Shown here: one piece after another, positions 63,978 through 64,000 of the stretch
How the letters are laid out: every line of letters begins with the position of its first letter
Position numbering within the stretch: the stretch's first letter is position 1
Source: Rhynchonema sp. JSB1_4
Lineage: Eukaryota; Nematoda; Chromadorea; Monhysterida; Xyalidae
Length of the DNA stretch: 64,000 bases
Reading direction: 5' to 3'
Assembly: GCA_030248065.1 (NCBI GenBank)
Contig: JASAMV010009294.1
Location: forward strand, 22,747-86,746
The notes under the pieces: generated by a model
The model's input: the letters and a program-made list of their open reading frames with translations, nothing else
Databases searched by the model: none
Told to the model about the DNA's origin: nothing
Program-made: the position numbers and the translations under genes

Positions 63978-64000
63978 CTGCAATCAAGTTGGCATGAAAA

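Larger units (their letters stand above)
62575..64000. repeat. Right arm of the large palindrome (continues past the window)
   Basis: Inverse copy of 60787-62213 with scattered substitutions, densest in non-coding parts (for example around 63690-63700 and inside the MITE copy), and at least one 3-4 base indel near the spacer. Confidence 0.92.

Overview
The window reads as nuclear DNA of an intron-rich invertebrate animal with a heavy load of small DNA transposons. I cannot assign a phylum from the sequence alone. Coding exons are mostly 70-200 bp with GT-AG introns, the proteins are animal orthologues, and I see no bacterial, plasmid or viral backbone. All exon models below were built by hand: I checked that reading frame and splice phase agree from exon to exon and compared the products with remembered family architecture. 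No alignment was run.

Layout. At 0.4 kb there may be the last exon of an unknown plus-strand gene. From 5.9 down to 1.5 kb (minus) lies a 10-exon gene for a secreted protein with one MAM domain and a long low-complexity tail. At 8.1-7.6 kb (minus) is a small gene starting with a signal peptide. From 8.1 to 16.9 kb is mostly gene-poor and repeat-rich. From 39.7 down to 16.9 kb (minus) is a complete 49-exon TRIP12-type HECT E3 ubiquitin ligase of about 2163 aa, with ARM-type repeats, a WWE-type domain and a HECT domain with its catalytic cysteine. Head-to-head with it, about 1 kb away, a DDX3/PL10/Ded1-type DEAD-box RNA helicase runs from 40.7 to 55.0 kb (plus, about 18 exons). Its fourth or fifth intron is swollen by 7 kb of nested transposons. 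From 59.0 to 61.05 kb (plus) is a five-exon MOSPD1/3-type gene, an ER membrane protein with an MSP domain. The window ends inside a large palindrome that repeats the last MOSPD exon in inverted orientation.

The mobile fraction is unusually readable. At least six hAT-type miniature elements carry 8-bp target duplications. Several Tc1/mariner-like MITEs carry TA duplications, one PIF/Harbinger-like MITE carries TTA, and there is a 1.08-kb foldback with TTAA ends. A three-layer nest has an empty paralogous site elsewhere in the same window. A 9-base motif, GATGTTTCA, occurs about 21 times where about 0.5 are expected, in unrelated contexts; it is the main unexplained signal. Splice donors of the form GTTGGT recur in several genes.

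The host genes are housekeeping or cell-surface functions (ubiquitin ligation, translation-linked RNA unwinding, ER contact, secreted adhesion) and do not form a pathway. Nothing here looks like a defence cassette, CRISPR array, rRNA locus or operon.
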